64,000 nt of DNA from contig NZ_JACHJU010000001.1 of the NCBI RefSeq assembly GCF_014203795.1, positions 620,001-684,000 on the forward strand. The letters are read 5' to 3'. Of this stretch, positions 53,556 through 63,183 are shown in pieces (the first letter of the stretch is position 1; every line of letters starts with the position of its first letter). The notes beneath the pieces were generated by a model. The model worked only from the letters and a program-made list of their open reading frames with translations, was not told the origin of the DNA and did not search any database. Both the position numbers and the translations under genes were made by a program. Source of the DNA: Streptosporangium album. Its GTDB lineage: Bacteria; Actinomycetota; Actinomycetes; Streptosporangiales; Streptosporangiaceae.

Positions 53556-55298
53556 GTGTTCCATGCGCGGACATCTGGCAAGTTTCTAGCGGTGGTGGCG
53601 GGAGGTGTACTCCTGCTGAGCGCCTGCGGGGGCAACGACTCGGCGAGCAAGCCCGCAGCATCGGGCTCCGCTTCGGCCCCTGCCACGGCGAAGACCATCA
53701 GCTACGCGTTCGACCAGGAGTTCAGCTCCTACAACGGCAACACCAGCGCGGAGAACGCGGCCCGCAACAACCAGCCCCTGCAGCGCGTCCTGACCGGTTT
53801 CTGGTACTACGGCGGCGACGGCGCGGTGACGCCCGACACGGCCTTCGGCACCTACGACAAGGTCTCCGACAAGCCGCTGACCGTCAAGTACACGATCAAC
53901 CCCGCGGCCGTCTGGTCGGACGGCACGCCGATCGACTGTGACGACCTGGCGCTGTCCTGGGCGGCGAACTCCGGAAAGATCAAGGGCTTCTCCACCGCCG
54001 GCACCACGGGTTGGGAGCTCACCGACGCCCCCAACTGTGAAAAGGGCGGCAAGGAGATCACCCACGTCTACTCCGAGCCCTTCGCCGACTGGCGCGGCGG
54101 CCTCTACTCCCAGGGCCAGATCATGCCCGCCCACGTGGTGGAGAAGAAGGGCAACATCTCGGAGGAGGAGCTCATCGCCGCCGTCAAGGCGGGCGACGCC
54201 AAGAAGCTCGCCGAGGCGGCCAAGTTCTACAACGACGGCTGGATCATGAAGGGCACGCTCCTCAGCGAGGACCTGATCCCCTCCGCCGGCCCGTACAAGC
54301 TTTCCAAGATCGACGCCGGGCAGTCGCTGACCCTGGTCGCCAACGACAAGTACTGGGGCACCAAGCCGACGGTCCAGACGGTCGTCGAGCGCTACATCGC
54401 GCTGGACCAGCAGGCTCAGGCGCTGCAGAACGGCGAAGTCAACATCGCCGCCCCGCAGCCCGGCCCTGACGTCCTCAACCAGCTGAACGCCCTGGAAGCC
54501 GTCACGGTCAAGTCCGGTCCGCAGTACTTCTTCGACCACCTGGACTTCAACTTCGACTCCAGCCCGTTCAAGGACAAGAACCTGCGCGAGGCGTTCGCCA
54601 AGTGCGTGCCGCGGCAGCTGATCGTCGACAACCTGATCAAGCCGCTGAACCCCGAGGCGAAGATCCTCGAGGCCCGTATCACCTCCAGCGTGCAGGCCAG
54701 CTACCCCGACATCGTCGCCGGCCTGGGCGGCGAGGAGAAGAAGTACGACACGGTCGACATCGAGGGCGCCAAGGCCCTGCTGGAGAAGGCCGGCAAGACC
54801 GGACTCGAGGTCAAGATCGGCTACAACACCCCGAACCCGCGCCGCACCTCGGTCGCCCAGCTCATCAGCGACTCCTGCAACAAGGCCGGCTTCAAGGTCA
54901 AGGACAACGGCGCCGAGGACTTCTTCGGCACCGGCCTGGCCAACAACACCTACGACGTCGCCCTCTTCGGCTGGACCGGTTCCGCCCTGATCAGCGGCTC
55001 CACCTCGACCTACACCACGGCCTCGAAGTGCGACAGCGAGCACAAGGGCAACAACAACGGCTGCTACTCGAACAAGAAGGTCGACGAGCTGCTGAAGAAG
55101 GCCAACAGCACGGTCGTCGAGGCCGACCAGACCCCCCTGCTGGCCGAGGCCGAGAAGATCATGTGGCAGGACCTGGCCACCATCCCGCTCTACGAGAACC
55201 CGAACCTGACCGCGTGGTCCGAGGGCGTCGAGAACGTCGTCCCGAACCCGACTCAGGCGGGCATCGGCTGGAACATGGACAAGTGGACCATCAGCTAG
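53556..55298 (+). CDS. Oligopeptide ABC transporter substrate-binding lipoprotein (DppA/OppA-like), 580 aa
   Basis: Family 5 solute-binding protein. Lipobox GVLLLSACGG (Cys about 24), then a Ser/Ala linker. The mature fold has VKYTINPAAVWSDGTPIDCD, PSAGPYKLSKIDAGQSLTLV, NDKYWGTKPTVQTV, and LREAFAKCVPRQLIVDNLIK. Catches peptides or related ligands outside the membrane. GTG 53556 follows AAAGGAG. First gene of a five-gene dpp-type operon. Confidence 0.93.
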   Translation: MFHARTSGKFLAVVAGGVLLLSACGGNDSASKPAASGSASAPATAKTISYAFDQEFSSYNGNTSAENAARNNQPLQRVLTGFWYYGGDGAVTPDTAFGTYDKVSDKPLTVKYTINPAAVWSDGTPIDCDDLALSWAANSGKIKGFSTAGTTGWELTDAPNCEKGGKEITHVYSEPFADWRGGLYSQGQIMPAHVVEKKGNISEEELIAAVKAGDAKKLAEAAKFYNDGWIMKGTLLSEDLIPSAGPYKLSKIDAGQSLTLVANDKYWGTKPTVQTVVERYIALDQQAQALQNGEVNIAAPQPGPDVLNQLNALEAVTVKSGPQYFFDHLDFNFDSSPFKDKNLREAFAKCVPRQLIVDNLIKPLNPEAKILEARITSSVQASYPDIVAGLGGEEKKYDTVDIEGAKALLEKAGKTGLEVKIGYNTPNPRRTSVAQLISDSCNKAGFKVKDNGAEDFFGTGLANNTYDVALFGWTGSALISGSTSTYTTASKCDSEHKGNNNGCYSNKKVDELLKKANSTVVEADQTPLLAEAEKIMWQDLATIPLYENPNLTAWSEGVENVVPNPTQAGIGWNMDKWTIS

Positions 55299-55435
55299 CC
55301 TCATCGCCCCAGATCGCCGGCCGTTTCAGCGGTTGACGAACACCGTCCACACCAGGGTCGGGACCGGAAGGCCACAAGCTACCGGTCCCGACCCTGAGCC
55401 ACGCAGTCCCTCTTCCAAGAACGGGAGGTGACGAA

Positions 55436-56944
55436 GTGATCGTCTTCATCGCGCGGAGACTGGTCATCTCGTTCTTCGTCCTCCTGGCGGCGACCTTCAT
55501 CATTTACGTCCTTACCGCGTTCGCGGGCGACCCACTTGAAGACCTCCGCCAGGATGCCAGCCCACAGAAAGCAACCAAGATCGCTGACCGCGTCGAGCGG
55601 ATGCAGCTGGACCTCCCTGTCCTCCTGCGCTACGTGGGATGGCTCGGCAGAATCGTCCGCGGCGACCTCGGTGTGAACCGCGACGGACAGGACGTCGCCA
55701 CCATGCTGGGCGACGCGCTGTCCTCCACCATGCAGCTCGTGCTCGCCGCCACCGTCCTGGCGATCACGGTCGGCATCGTGATCGGCATCGTCTCCGCGCT
55801 CCGTCAGTACAGCGGCTTCGACTACACCGTCACCTTCGCCGCCTTCGTCTGCTTCTCCCTGCCGCTCTTCTGGGTGGCGGTCATGCTCAAGCAGTATGTC
55901 GCCATCGAGTTCAACAACTGGTTGAAGGATCCGAGCATCCCTCCCGTGGTGATCGGACTTCTGGCGCTCATCGGCGGTCTGGCGTTCGGCGCACTCACCG
56001 TGGGCGAGCGGAAGCGCCGGCTCGTCGGCTTCGCCGTGGGATTCGCGGTCAGCGGCGTGCTGTTCACCGTCTTGTCGGTGACCCGCTGGTTCGCCGACCC
56101 CGGCCTGGGCACCCCGCTCATCCTGGCCTTCGGTCTCGCCGCAGCGGTCGGCTTCACCGCCCTGGCCGCCGGGCTGCAGTATCGCGGCCCGCTGTACGCG
56201 GCGCTTGGCGCGGCCCTGATCGGCGCGCTGAGCTCTCAGGTGCTCGGCTCCGCGATCGCCGACCCGACCTGGCTGGAGATCGGCGGCCTGCTCCTGCTGA
56301 CGATCGCGGTCTGCGTCGGCCTCGGCTACGCCTTCGGCGGTCTGCAGCGCCAGCAGGCGATCACCGCCACCGTGCTGACCGGCGTGTTCACCGGCGGCAT
56401 GGTCTTCCTGGACCGGATGCTCCAGGCCTTCGCCCCCTACGCCACCACCGTGCGCGGCCGTCCCATCTCGACGATCGGTGCCCGCACCCCCAACTACAAC
56501 GGCGACTTCTGGCAGCTCAACCTCGACAGCGCCGGCCACCTGCTGCTGCCGACCATGGCGCTCATCCTGGTCTCGCTGGCCACCTACACGCGATACAGCC
56601 GGGCGAGCATGCTGGAGGTCATGAACCAGGACTACGTGCGCACCGCCCGGGCCAAGGGACTGCCCGAGCGCACGGTCGTGGTCAAGCACGCCTTCCGCAA
56701 CGGCCTCATTCCGATCACCACCCTGATGGCCTTCGACCTCGCCGGAGTGATCGGCGGCGCGGTGGTCACCGAGAACGTCTTCGGCTGGCGGGGCATGGGC
56801 TTCATGTTCACCAAGGGACTCCAAGAGGTGGACCCGGCGCCGGTCATGGCGTTCTTCATCGTCACCGGGACCACGATCGTCGTCTTCAACATGATCGCGG
56901 ACATCCTCTACGCCTACCTCGACCCGCGCATCCGGCTGTCGTGA
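55436..56944 (+). CDS. DppB-like permease with an extra hydrophobic insert, 502 aa
   Basis: The outer parts are an ordinary DppB permease: MIVFIARRLVISFFVLLAAT, LPVLLRYVGWLGRIVRGDLG, STMQLVLAATVLAITVGIVI, then YTRYSRASMLEVMNQDYVRT, the coupling motif ARAKGLPERTVVVKHAFRNG and the C-terminus with NMIADILYAYLDPRIRLS. Between residues about 170 and 325 lies an added block with some six hydrophobic segments (VVIGLLALIGGLAFGALTVG to TATVLTGVFTGGMVFLDRML). Usual length is 310-340 aa. GTG 55436 with GGGAGGTG upstream. Confidence 0.9.
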   Translation: MIVFIARRLVISFFVLLAATFIIYVLTAFAGDPLEDLRQDASPQKATKIADRVERMQLDLPVLLRYVGWLGRIVRGDLGVNRDGQDVATMLGDALSSTMQLVLAATVLAITVGIVIGIVSALRQYSGFDYTVTFAAFVCFSLPLFWVAVMLKQYVAIEFNNWLKDPSIPPVVIGLLALIGGLAFGALTVGERKRRLVGFAVGFAVSGVLFTVLSVTRWFADPGLGTPLILAFGLAAAVGFTALAAGLQYRGPLYAALGAALIGALSSQVLGSAIADPTWLEIGGLLLLTIAVCVGLGYAFGGLQRQQAITATVLTGVFTGGMVFLDRMLQAFAPYATTVRGRPISTIGARTPNYNGDFWQLNLDSAGHLLLPTMALILVSLATYTRYSRASMLEVMNQDYVRTARAKGLPERTVVVKHAFRNGLIPITTLMAFDLAGVIGGAVVTENVFGWRGMGFMFTKGLQEVDPAPVMAFFIVTGTTIVVFNMIADILYAYLDPRIRLS

Positions 56945-56963
56945 AAGCATCGGAGATCCACTC

Positions 56964-57941
56964 ATGACACTCAGCGCACAAGCGCCATCGCCGGACAGCG
57001 CCGCACAGGGCATAACGATCGTCGCCCGCACCCAGGCCCAGATGGTCCGGCGCCGGTTCTTCCGGCACCGGGCCGCACTGGCCGGCATGATCGTATTCGG
57101 CGCTGTCCTCGTGCTGTCGTTCACCTCCATCGGCTTCGCCGGCATACCCGGCTGGTGGGACCAGAGCTACCTGACCACCGGCGCGCTGGTGAACCAGGGC
57201 AAGCCGACGCTCAGCGTGATCCCCGAGTTCCTCGGCGGGTCGGGGTTCCATTTCGGGGCCCACCCCTTCGGTCAGGACGACATCGGCATCGACTACTTCG
57301 CCAAGACCATGCGCGGCGCCCAGCAGTCGATCATCGTCGCCTTCCTGGTGGGCATCGTGGCGACCACGGTCGGCGCCGTCGTCGGCGCGCTGGCCGGCTA
57401 CTACCGCGGCCGCGCCGAGGCCATCCTGATGCGCCTCACCGATGTGATGATCACCATTCCGGTCCTGGTCATCGCTGCCGTCGTCGGCCGCCGGTTCGGC
57501 GACAGCGGCGTCGTGCTCCTCGGCATCGTCCTCGGCCTGGTGATCTGGCCGAGCATGGCCCGCCTGCTGCGCGGCGAGTTCCTCTCCCTGCGGGAGAAGG
57601 AGTTCGTGGAGGCGGCCCGCGCGGTCGGCACCTCCGCGAGCCGGATCATCTTCCGGCACATCCTGCCGAACACCGTCGGCGTGATCATCGTCAGCGCGAC
57701 GCTCGCCATCGCGAACGCGGTGCTGCTGGAGTCGGCGCTGTCCTTCCTCGGCCTGGGCGTGCAGGCTCCCGACACCTCTCTCGGCCAGCTGGTCAACGAG
57801 TACCGCACCGCCTTCAGCACCCGTCCATGGCTGTTCTGGTGGCCGGGCATCTTCATCATCGCCATCGCACTGTCGATCAACTTCATCGGCGACGGCCTGC
57901 GTGACGCCTTCGACCCCCGACAGACCCGGGTGCGTGCCTAA
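56964..57941 (+). CDS. DppC-like permease, 325 aa
   Basis: Second permease of the peptide importer: VRRRFFRHRAALAGMIVFGA-type N-terminus (MVRRRFFRHRAALAGMIVFG), HPFGQDDIGIDYFAKTMRGA, SIIVAFLVGIVATTVGAVVG, and the coupling motif EFVEAARAVGTSASRIIFRH with LPNTVGVIIVSATLAIANAV. C-terminus GDGLRDAFDPRQTRV. A long exported loop (about 50-90) follows the first helix. Its stop and the next ATG overlap (TAATG). Confidence 0.93.
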   Translation: MTLSAQAPSPDSAAQGITIVARTQAQMVRRRFFRHRAALAGMIVFGAVLVLSFTSIGFAGIPGWWDQSYLTTGALVNQGKPTLSVIPEFLGGSGFHFGAHPFGQDDIGIDYFAKTMRGAQQSIIVAFLVGIVATTVGAVVGALAGYYRGRAEAILMRLTDVMITIPVLVIAAVVGRRFGDSGVVLLGIVLGLVIWPSMARLLRGEFLSLREKEFVEAARAVGTSASRIIFRHILPNTVGVIIVSATLAIANAVLLESALSFLGLGVQAPDTSLGQLVNEYRTAFSTRPWLFWWPGIFIIAIALSINFIGDGLRDAFDPRQTRVRA

Positions 57942-59095
57942 TGACGACTCCCAACGTGCCGATCGAGCCCCGTAAAGGCGACGTGCACGGCTACGACATC
58001 GCCCCCAACCTGCTCGACGCCTCCGGGGAGGTGCACGTCGGCCTGACCTTGGACGCCGTGCGGCCTCCGTCGGAGGAGGAGATCCTCAGGGTCGACAACC
58101 TGACCGTGGAGTTCCCGACCGAGGACGGCGTCGTCCGCGCGGTCCGGGGCGTCTCCTACAGCCTGCGCGAGCGCGAGGTGCTCGGCATCGTCGGCGAGTC
58201 CGGCTCCGGCAAGTCGGTCTCCTCCCTGGCCGTCATGGGCCTGCTGCCCAAGGGCGCCCGGATCAAGGGACAGATCCTCTTCCGCGGCGAGGACATGCTG
58301 AAGATGTCACCCCGCAAACAGCGGGGCCTGCGCGGCCGCAAGATCGCGATGGTCTTCCAGGACCCGATGACCGCGCTCAACCCGGTGCACACGATCGGCG
58401 ACCAGCTCGCCGAGGCGGTGCTCGCCCACGAGCTGATGCCGCGCAAGATCGCGCTCGCCCGGGCCAAGGAGATGCTCGACCTGGTCGGCATCCCACAGGC
58501 CGAGGCACGGCTGCGCAGCTACCCGCACGAGTTCTCCGGTGGCATGCGCCAGCGCGCGATGATCGCCATGGCGGTCATCAACAACCCGGACGTGATCATC
58601 GCCGACGAGCCGACCACGGCCCTCGACGTGACCGTCCAGGCGCAGATCCTGGAGAAGCTCCTGGAGGTCAAGGACGCGGTCAACGCGGCCATCGTGCTGA
58701 TCACGCACGACCTGGGCGTCATCGCGGGCATGGCCCACCGGGTGCTGGTCATGTATGCCGGCCGCCCGGTCGAGATCGGTGAGACCGATCCGGTGTTCGA
58801 GGAGCCCCGCATGCCGTACACGGCGGGCCTGCTCGGTTCGATCCCCTCCCTGGAGAACTCCGGCAGCCGGCTCCGTCCGATCAAGGGCACTCCCCCGTCA
58901 CTGATCAACCTGCCGGCCGGCTGTCCCTTCTCGCCGCGCTGCCCGCTGGCCGACGACACGTGCAGGACCGTCGAGCCGGAGCTGGCCGAGACCGACAGCG
59001 GCGGGCACTTCGCGGCCTGCCATCACTGGGACCGGCTGGCCGCGGTCGAGGACCCGACCGTGTTCTTCCGCACCGAGAGCGAGACCCTGGCATGA
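57941..59095 (+). CDS. DppD-like ATPase, 384 aa
   Basis: ATP-binding subunit: Walker [12 protein letters not shown]-loop [20 protein letters not shown], signature [15 protein letters not shown], Walker [14 protein letters not shown], switch [13 protein letters not shown]. The C-terminal oligopeptide domain carries [14 protein letters not shown]. An N-terminal extension of about 45 residues precedes [13 protein letters not shown]. Overlaps dppF by ATGA. Confidence 0.93.
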   Translation: MTTPNVPIEPRKGDVHGYDIAPNLLDASGEVHVGLTLDAVRPPSEEEILRVDNLTVEFPTEDGVVRAVRGVSYSLREREVLGIVGESGSGKSVSSLAVMGLLPKGARIKGQILFRGEDMLKMSPRKQRGLRGRKIAMVFQDPMTALNPVHTIGDQLAEAVLAHELMPRKIALARAKEMLDLVGIPQAEARLRSYPHEFSGGMRQRAMIAMAVINNPDVIIADEPTTALDVTVQAQILEKLLEVKDAVNAAIVLITHDLGVIAGMAHRVLVMYAGRPVEIGETDPVFEEPRMPYTAGLLGSIPSLENSGSRLRPIKGTPPSLINLPAGCPFSPRCPLADDTCRTVEPELAETDSGGHFAACHHWDRLAAVEDPTVFFRTESETLA

Positions 59096-60126
59096 GCGTG
59101 ACGACCGAGGAGACGCCCGCTCCGCAGCGGGAACCGGACAGCGGCGACCACCTGCTCGAGGTCAACGACCTGGTGATGAACTTCCCTGTCCGGGGCAGCG
59201 GTTTCCTGCGCCGGGTGGTGGCCCAGGTCCAGGCCGTCAGCGGGGTGTCCATGCACGTGGACGAGGGCGAGACCCTCGGTGTGGTGGGCGAGTCCGGCTG
59301 CGGCAAGTCGACGACAGGCCGGGCGATCCTGCAGCTGCACAAGCCCACCTCGGGCTCGGTACGGTTCCAGGGCAGGGAACTCACCACGATGTCGGCCAAG
59401 CAGCTGCAGCCCGTACGGCGCGACATGCAGATCGTCTTCCAGGACCCCTACGCGTCGCTCAACCCGAAGATGCCGGTCAACGACATCATCGCCGAGCCGC
59501 TGAAGGTCCACGACCGCTGGAAGGACAACGGCGCGGAGCGGGTGGCCGAGCTGCTGCGGCTGGTCGGCCTGAGCCCCGAGCACGGCAACCGCTACCCGCA
59601 CGAGTTCTCCGGCGGCCAGCGCCAGCGTGTCGGCATCGCCAGGGCACTGGCGCTGGAGCCGAAGCTGCTGGTGCTCGACGAGCCGGTGTCCGCGCTGGAC
59701 GTGTCGGTCCAGGCGGGCGTGGTGAACCTGCTGGAGGACCTGCAGGAGTCGATGGGGCTGGCCTACATCTTCATCGCGCACGACCTGTCGGTGGTCCGCC
59801 ACATCTCCGACCGGGTCGCGGTGATGTATCTGGGCAAGGTCATCGAGACCGGCCCCCGGGACGACCTCTACGACCGCCCCGCGCACCCCTACACCCAGGC
59901 GCTCCTGTCGGCCGCCCCCACGGCCAACCCGAAGGAGGAGCGCGCCAGGGAGCGCGTCATCCTCACCGGCGACGTGCCGAGCCCCCTGGACCCGCCGAGC
60001 GGCTGCCGCTTCCGCACCCGCTGCTGGAAGGCCCAGGACATCTGCGCGGTCGAGGAGCCCCCGCTGATCGATCGAGGCAACGGCCACCCGGTGGCCTGCC
60101 ACTTCGCCGAGGTCACCGCAGGCTGA
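59092..60126 (+). CDS. DppF-like ATPase, 344 aa
   Basis: Second ATPase: Walker [30 protein letters not shown], signature [20 protein letters not shown], Walker [17 protein letters not shown], switch [15 protein letters not shown], and a C-terminal [13 protein letters not shown]ys cluster (oligo_HPY). ATG 59092 overlaps the dppD stop. Last gene of the operon, followed by a hairpin terminator. Confidence 0.94.
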   Translation: MSVTTEETPAPQREPDSGDHLLEVNDLVMNFPVRGSGFLRRVVAQVQAVSGVSMHVDEGETLGVVGESGCGKSTTGRAILQLHKPTSGSVRFQGRELTTMSAKQLQPVRRDMQIVFQDPYASLNPKMPVNDIIAEPLKVHDRWKDNGAERVAELLRLVGLSPEHGNRYPHEFSGGQRQRVGIARALALEPKLLVLDEPVSALDVSVQAGVVNLLEDLQESMGLAYIFIAHDLSVVRHISDRVAVMYLGKVIETGPRDDLYDRPAHPYTQALLSAAPTANPKEERARERVILTGDVPSPLDPPSGCRFRTRCWKAQDICAVEEPPLIDRGNGHPVACHFAEVTAG

Positions 60127-60143
60127 CCGGACGGTCGGAGGAT

Positions 60144-60175
60144 GCGAGCCGTACGGGGTCCCCCGTACGGCTCGC
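60144..60175 (+). terminator. Hairpin terminator of the oligopeptide operon
   Basis: GCGAGCCGTACGGGG and its exact complement, a 15-bp stem 17 bases after the dppF stop. No T-run. Confidence 0.7.
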
Positions 60176-60337
60176 GGCGTTTCCGGGTCGGCCGGACGCT
60201 CCGGCCCGGACGGCGGGCGCCGGCCCGCCGGCCACATCCTGGCCGGGGATCCACGGACGCCGGAGTCGAACCTGACGTCAGGTGACAGGTATGGGCGTGA
60301 GGATGGGACCAGAACCCGGATTCCAAGGAGAACACCC

Positions 60338-60730
60338 ATGCCCCGCGCCACCGGCACCTTCGGCATCGACAGCTGGGACGCCCAGCCCTACGACGAGGCC
60401 GAGGGGGCCGCGCTCTCGCGTGTCCACATCACCAAGACCTTCGACGGTGATCTGCTGGGCACCAGCACCACCGACATCATCACCGCGATGGCCCAGGTCG
60501 AGGGCTCGGCGGCCTACGCCGGCTTCGAGCGCTTCACCGGCACCGTCCACGGGCGCAAGGGCACCTTGGTGCTCCACCACACCGCCACCAGCCATGCCGG
60601 GGAATCATCCCTGAGCTGGACGATCCTGCCCGACTCGGGAACCGGCGAGCTTCTCGGCATCCGGGGCGGAGGCCAGATCGTCAACGACGACGGCGCCCAC
60701 TCCTTCCACCTCGACTACGAGCTCGGGTGA
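60338..60730 (+). CDS. DUF3224 domain-containing protein, 130 aa
   Basis: Small beta-barrel family: TGTFGIDSWDAQPYDEAEGA, ALSRVHITKTFDGDLLGTST, ERFTGTVHGRKGTLVLHHTA, SWTILPDSGTGELLGIRGGG. Cytoplasmic, function unknown, complete length. ATG 60338 follows AAGGAG by 9 bases. Confidence 0.88.
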   Translation: MPRATGTFGIDSWDAQPYDEAEGAALSRVHITKTFDGDLLGTSTTDIITAMAQVEGSAAYAGFERFTGTVHGRKGTLVLHHTATSHAGESSLSWTILPDSGTGELLGIRGGGQIVNDDGAHSFHLDYELG

Positions 60731-60861
60731 CCGGCGCACCTGCCGGAAACGGGGTGTCGGTAAGGCTGCTGTCACCAGGTACACGCGTTGACGTTTTGCG
60801 CACGTAAGCGCAGCTATTTGAAGGCCCCTCCAGCTATCGAGGCCCGGGCTTGTGGCCATGG

Positions 60862-61686
60862 TCAGCGCTTGCGGCGAGCGGCGGGGTCACGGCTGGCGAC
60901 GTGGTCGGCGACGGCGTCGACGCCGGGTCGTGCGTAGCGTTCCAGGGAGCGGACGGAGGCGTGCCGGGAGCGGGCGAGCAGGGTGGGCGTGTTGGTGCCG
61001 TCTTCGGCTCCGTGGGTGAGGGCGGAGCGGCGGAGCTGGTGCAGCGTCCAGCCGCCGCGTAGTTCGAGTTCGGCTTCGTCGACGATCCCGGGATGCGCCA
61101 GCGGCCGGGTGAGGGCCTCGAACAGCTCGGCGGCACGCCGGTGGGACAGCCGTCCGCGTCCGGTGACCTTGCACACGTCCGTAGTCGGCGTGCGGGCGGG
61201 AGCCTTGCGGTCGGTGAGGAAGACCGGCCCGTGAGCGCGGCCCTTGAGGAGACGGGGCAGGAGTTGGGCGGTGCCGGAGTTGGGCGGTGCCGGACTGCCA
61301 GTGCACCCGGTCGGTCGCGCCGCCTTTGGAGATGACCCTGCCGCGTTTGTCGACCAGGAGTAGGTCGGCGATGTCGAGGGTGAGGATCTCCTGCGCTCGG
61401 GCACACGTCTCATACAGCATCTTCCAGAGGGTCTTCTCTCGGACGCCAACCTTGAGGTCGAACAGGGCGGCGAGCTGATCGCGGGGGCGTTGGCTCCGCG
61501 GCGGTCTTTGCCGCGTGGTGGCTGCTGTCCGCAGGCGAGCCAGGCCCATGTCGTCAACGAGATGCGGTGGATCCGCTTCGATGACTCACCGATCCCGGCT
61601 GAGCGCAGATAGGTCTCGACCGCGTCGCGATACGTGTCGGGGCGATCTTGGTCGAGGGGGATCACGTCGGCGGTTCTGGCGCTCAT
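60862..61686 (-). pseudogene. Tyrosine recombinase/integrase, frameshifted and internally deleted
   Basis: N-terminus TYRDAVETYLRSAGIGESSK with RISLTTWAWLACGQQPP; then a jump to the catalytic domain in another frame (LAALFDLKVGVREKTLWKML, YETCARAQEILTLDIADLLL, first Arg), and back to the first frame for GGWTLHQLRRSALTHGAEDG (His-x-x-Arg), LARSRHASVRSLERYARPGV (His and Tyr). The core-binding domain is mostly deleted near 61490-61510. The second shift is caused by a 16-bp tandem duplication at 61261-61292. All catalytic residues survive, but no single frame encodes them. Confidence 0.85.
61261..61292. repeat. 16-bp tandem duplication inside the recombinase relic
   Basis: GAGTTGGGCGGTGCCG occurs twice in direct succession. 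Removing one copy restores a continuous frame reading VHWQSGTAQLLPRLLKGRAH. Confidence 0.85.
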
Positions 61687-61702
61687 GGTCGGGCTCTCCG
61701 CT

Positions 61703-61735
61703 CTGCCGCAGTAAATGCGGCATTTACTGCGGCAG
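61703..61735. repeat. Perfect 33-bp palindrome upstream of the recombinase relic
   Basis: Arms CTGCCGCAGTAAATG and CATTTACTGCGGCAG flank CGG. It starts 17 bases upstream of the recombinase ATG. Candidate recombinase operator or core attachment site. Confidence 0.7.
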
Positions 61736-61868
61736 TCATTCTGTGAGGCAGGGGAAAGATCTGCCCCCGGCGTAGAGGGCTGCGGTCGGGCCGAAGAGCG
61801 ATGGACCGCTTCGGGTGCCGGGCGATGCCGATACAGCGACCCTTATGATCCTTTAACATCTAGGAATC

Positions 61869-61874
61869 TATAGT
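61869..61874 (+). promoter_or_regulatory. -10 element of the GntR/ABC operon
   Basis: TATAGT about 30 bases before the GTG start, followed by two CTAG-containing half-sites (GCTAGC, GCTAGA) that could be part of the operator. No clear -35. Confidence 0.45.
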
Positions 61875-61903
61875 GCTAGCAGGCTAGATAAATGGAGGAA
61901 CCG

Positions 61904-62296
61904 GTGATCCAGTTCCATCTGGACGGCAGGTCGGGTGTTTCGCCGTACCTGCAGCTGGTCCAGCAGGTCCGGCACGCGCTGCGGCTCGGTCTGCTGCGTG
62001 AGGGTGACCAGCTTCCGACCGTCAAGGAGGTGGTGGCGCAATTGGCGATCAACCCCAACACGGTGCTCAAGGCCTACCGGGAACTCGAGCACGAGGGCTT
62101 GGCGGCCGCCCGGCCGGGGGTCGGGACGTTCGTGACGAAGACGCTGACCGACGCCTCCTTGGCCGCGCACGGCCCGTTGCGTCAAGACCTGCGGCGCTGG
62201 CTGGCCAAGGCCCGCCTGGCCGGCCTCGACGAGGAAAGCATCGAGGCCCTGTTCATGACCACCTTTCGGACCGCCTCTCAGGAGGACATAGCGTGA
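61904..62296 (+). CDS. GntR-family regulator, YtrA type, 130 aa
   Basis: Winged HTH: SPYLQLVQQVRHALRLGLLR, EGDQLPTVKEVVAQLAINPN, TVLKAYRELEHEGLAAARPG with VGTFVTKTL, followed by only about 50 residues, the short C-terminus of the YtrA subfamily that dimerises without a ligand domain. Such regulators normally control the ABC exporter they precede. GTG 61904 is chosen because GGAGG lies 5 bases upstream. Stop overlaps the ATPase start (GTGA). Confidence 0.92.
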   Translation: MIQFHLDGRSGVSPYLQLVQQVRHALRLGLLREGDQLPTVKEVVAQLAINPNTVLKAYRELEHEGLAAARPGVGTFVTKTLTDASLAAHGPLRQDLRRWLAKARLAGLDEESIEALFMTTFRTASQEDIA

Positions 62297-63183
62297 CCGT
62301 TGTTCTGCAGGCCCAGGGACTGGGCAAGAAGTACGGCAAGCGATGGGCGCTGAGGGACTGCACCATCGACATACCGGCAGGGCATGTCGTCGGGCTGGTC
62401 GGCCCCAACGGGGCCGGCAAGACGACGCTGCTGAAGCTGGCCGGCGGCCAGCTGGAACCGACGTCGGGCACCATCACCATGCTCGGCGGCCACCCTGCCG
62501 GCAGCCCGGCGCAGCTGGCCAAGGTCGGCTTCGTCGCCCAGGACACCCCCGTCTACGCCGGGCTCAGCATCGCCGAGCACCTGCGGCTGGGAGCACGGCT
62601 CAACCCCGGCTGGGACGCGGTGATGGCGCGGGAACGGATCGGGCGGCTCGGTTTCGATCCCGCCTACCGGGCGGGCAAGCTGTCCGGCGGCCAGCGCGCC
62701 CAGCTCGCCCTTACCCTGGGCCTGGCCAAACGGCCCGAACTGCTGATCCTGGACGAGCCGGTCGCCGCGCTCGACCCGCTGGCCCGCCGCGAGTTCCTGC
62801 AGGGCCTGATGGAGGCGGTCGTCGAGCACCAGTTCAGCGTGCTGCTCTCCTCCCACCTGGTCTCCGACCTGGAACGGGTCTGCGACTTCCTGGTCGTGCT
62901 CGTCGACTCGCGCGTGCAGGTGGCGGGCGAGGTCGACAAGCTGCTGGCCACCCATCACCGGCTCACCGGCCCGCGTCACGACCCCGATCGGCTCCCCGCC
63001 GGCCAGCACGTCATCTCCGCCAGCCACACCGACCGGCAGAGCACGTTCATCATCCGCACCGAGGCCCCGATCCACGACCCCGCCTGGACGGTCACCCAGC
63101 TCAGCCTGGAGGACCTCGTCCTGGCCTACATGGACCAGCGCACCGCCGAGAACCGGCGGGTCGCCCTGGAGGTGCAGCGATGA
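62293..63183 (+). CDS. ABC exporter ATP-binding protein, 296 aa
   Basis: Walker A VGPNGAGKTTLLKLAGG, Q-loop VGFVAQDTPVYAGLS, signature LSGGQRAQLALTLGLAKRPE, Walker B LLILDEPVAALDP and switch SSHLVSDLERVCDFL are intact. The C-terminal extension with DRQSTFIIRTEAP is typical of exporters paired with YtrA regulators. Overlaps the permease gene by ATGA. The substrate is unknown; antibiotic-stress export is common for this arrangement. Confidence 0.93.
   Translation: MTVVLQAQGLGKKYGKRWALRDCTIDIPAGHVVGLVGPNGAGKTTLLKLAGGQLEPTSGTITMLGGHPAGSPAQLAKVGFVAQDTPVYAGLSIAEHLRLGARLNPGWDAVMARERIGRLGFDPAYRAGKLSGGQRAQLALTLGLAKRPELLILDEPVAALDPLARREFLQGLMEAVVEHQFSVLLSSHLVSDLERVCDFLVVLVDSRVQVAGEVDKLLATHHRLTGPRHDPDRLPAGQHVISASHTDRQSTFIIRTEAPIHDPAWTVTQLSLEDLVLAYMDQRTAENRRVALEVQR

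Noticed and set aside
55379..57145. A 588-residue minus-strand frame opposite dppB
   Set aside because: Low-complexity Asp/Gly/His-rich shadow of the permease coding strand; no domain.
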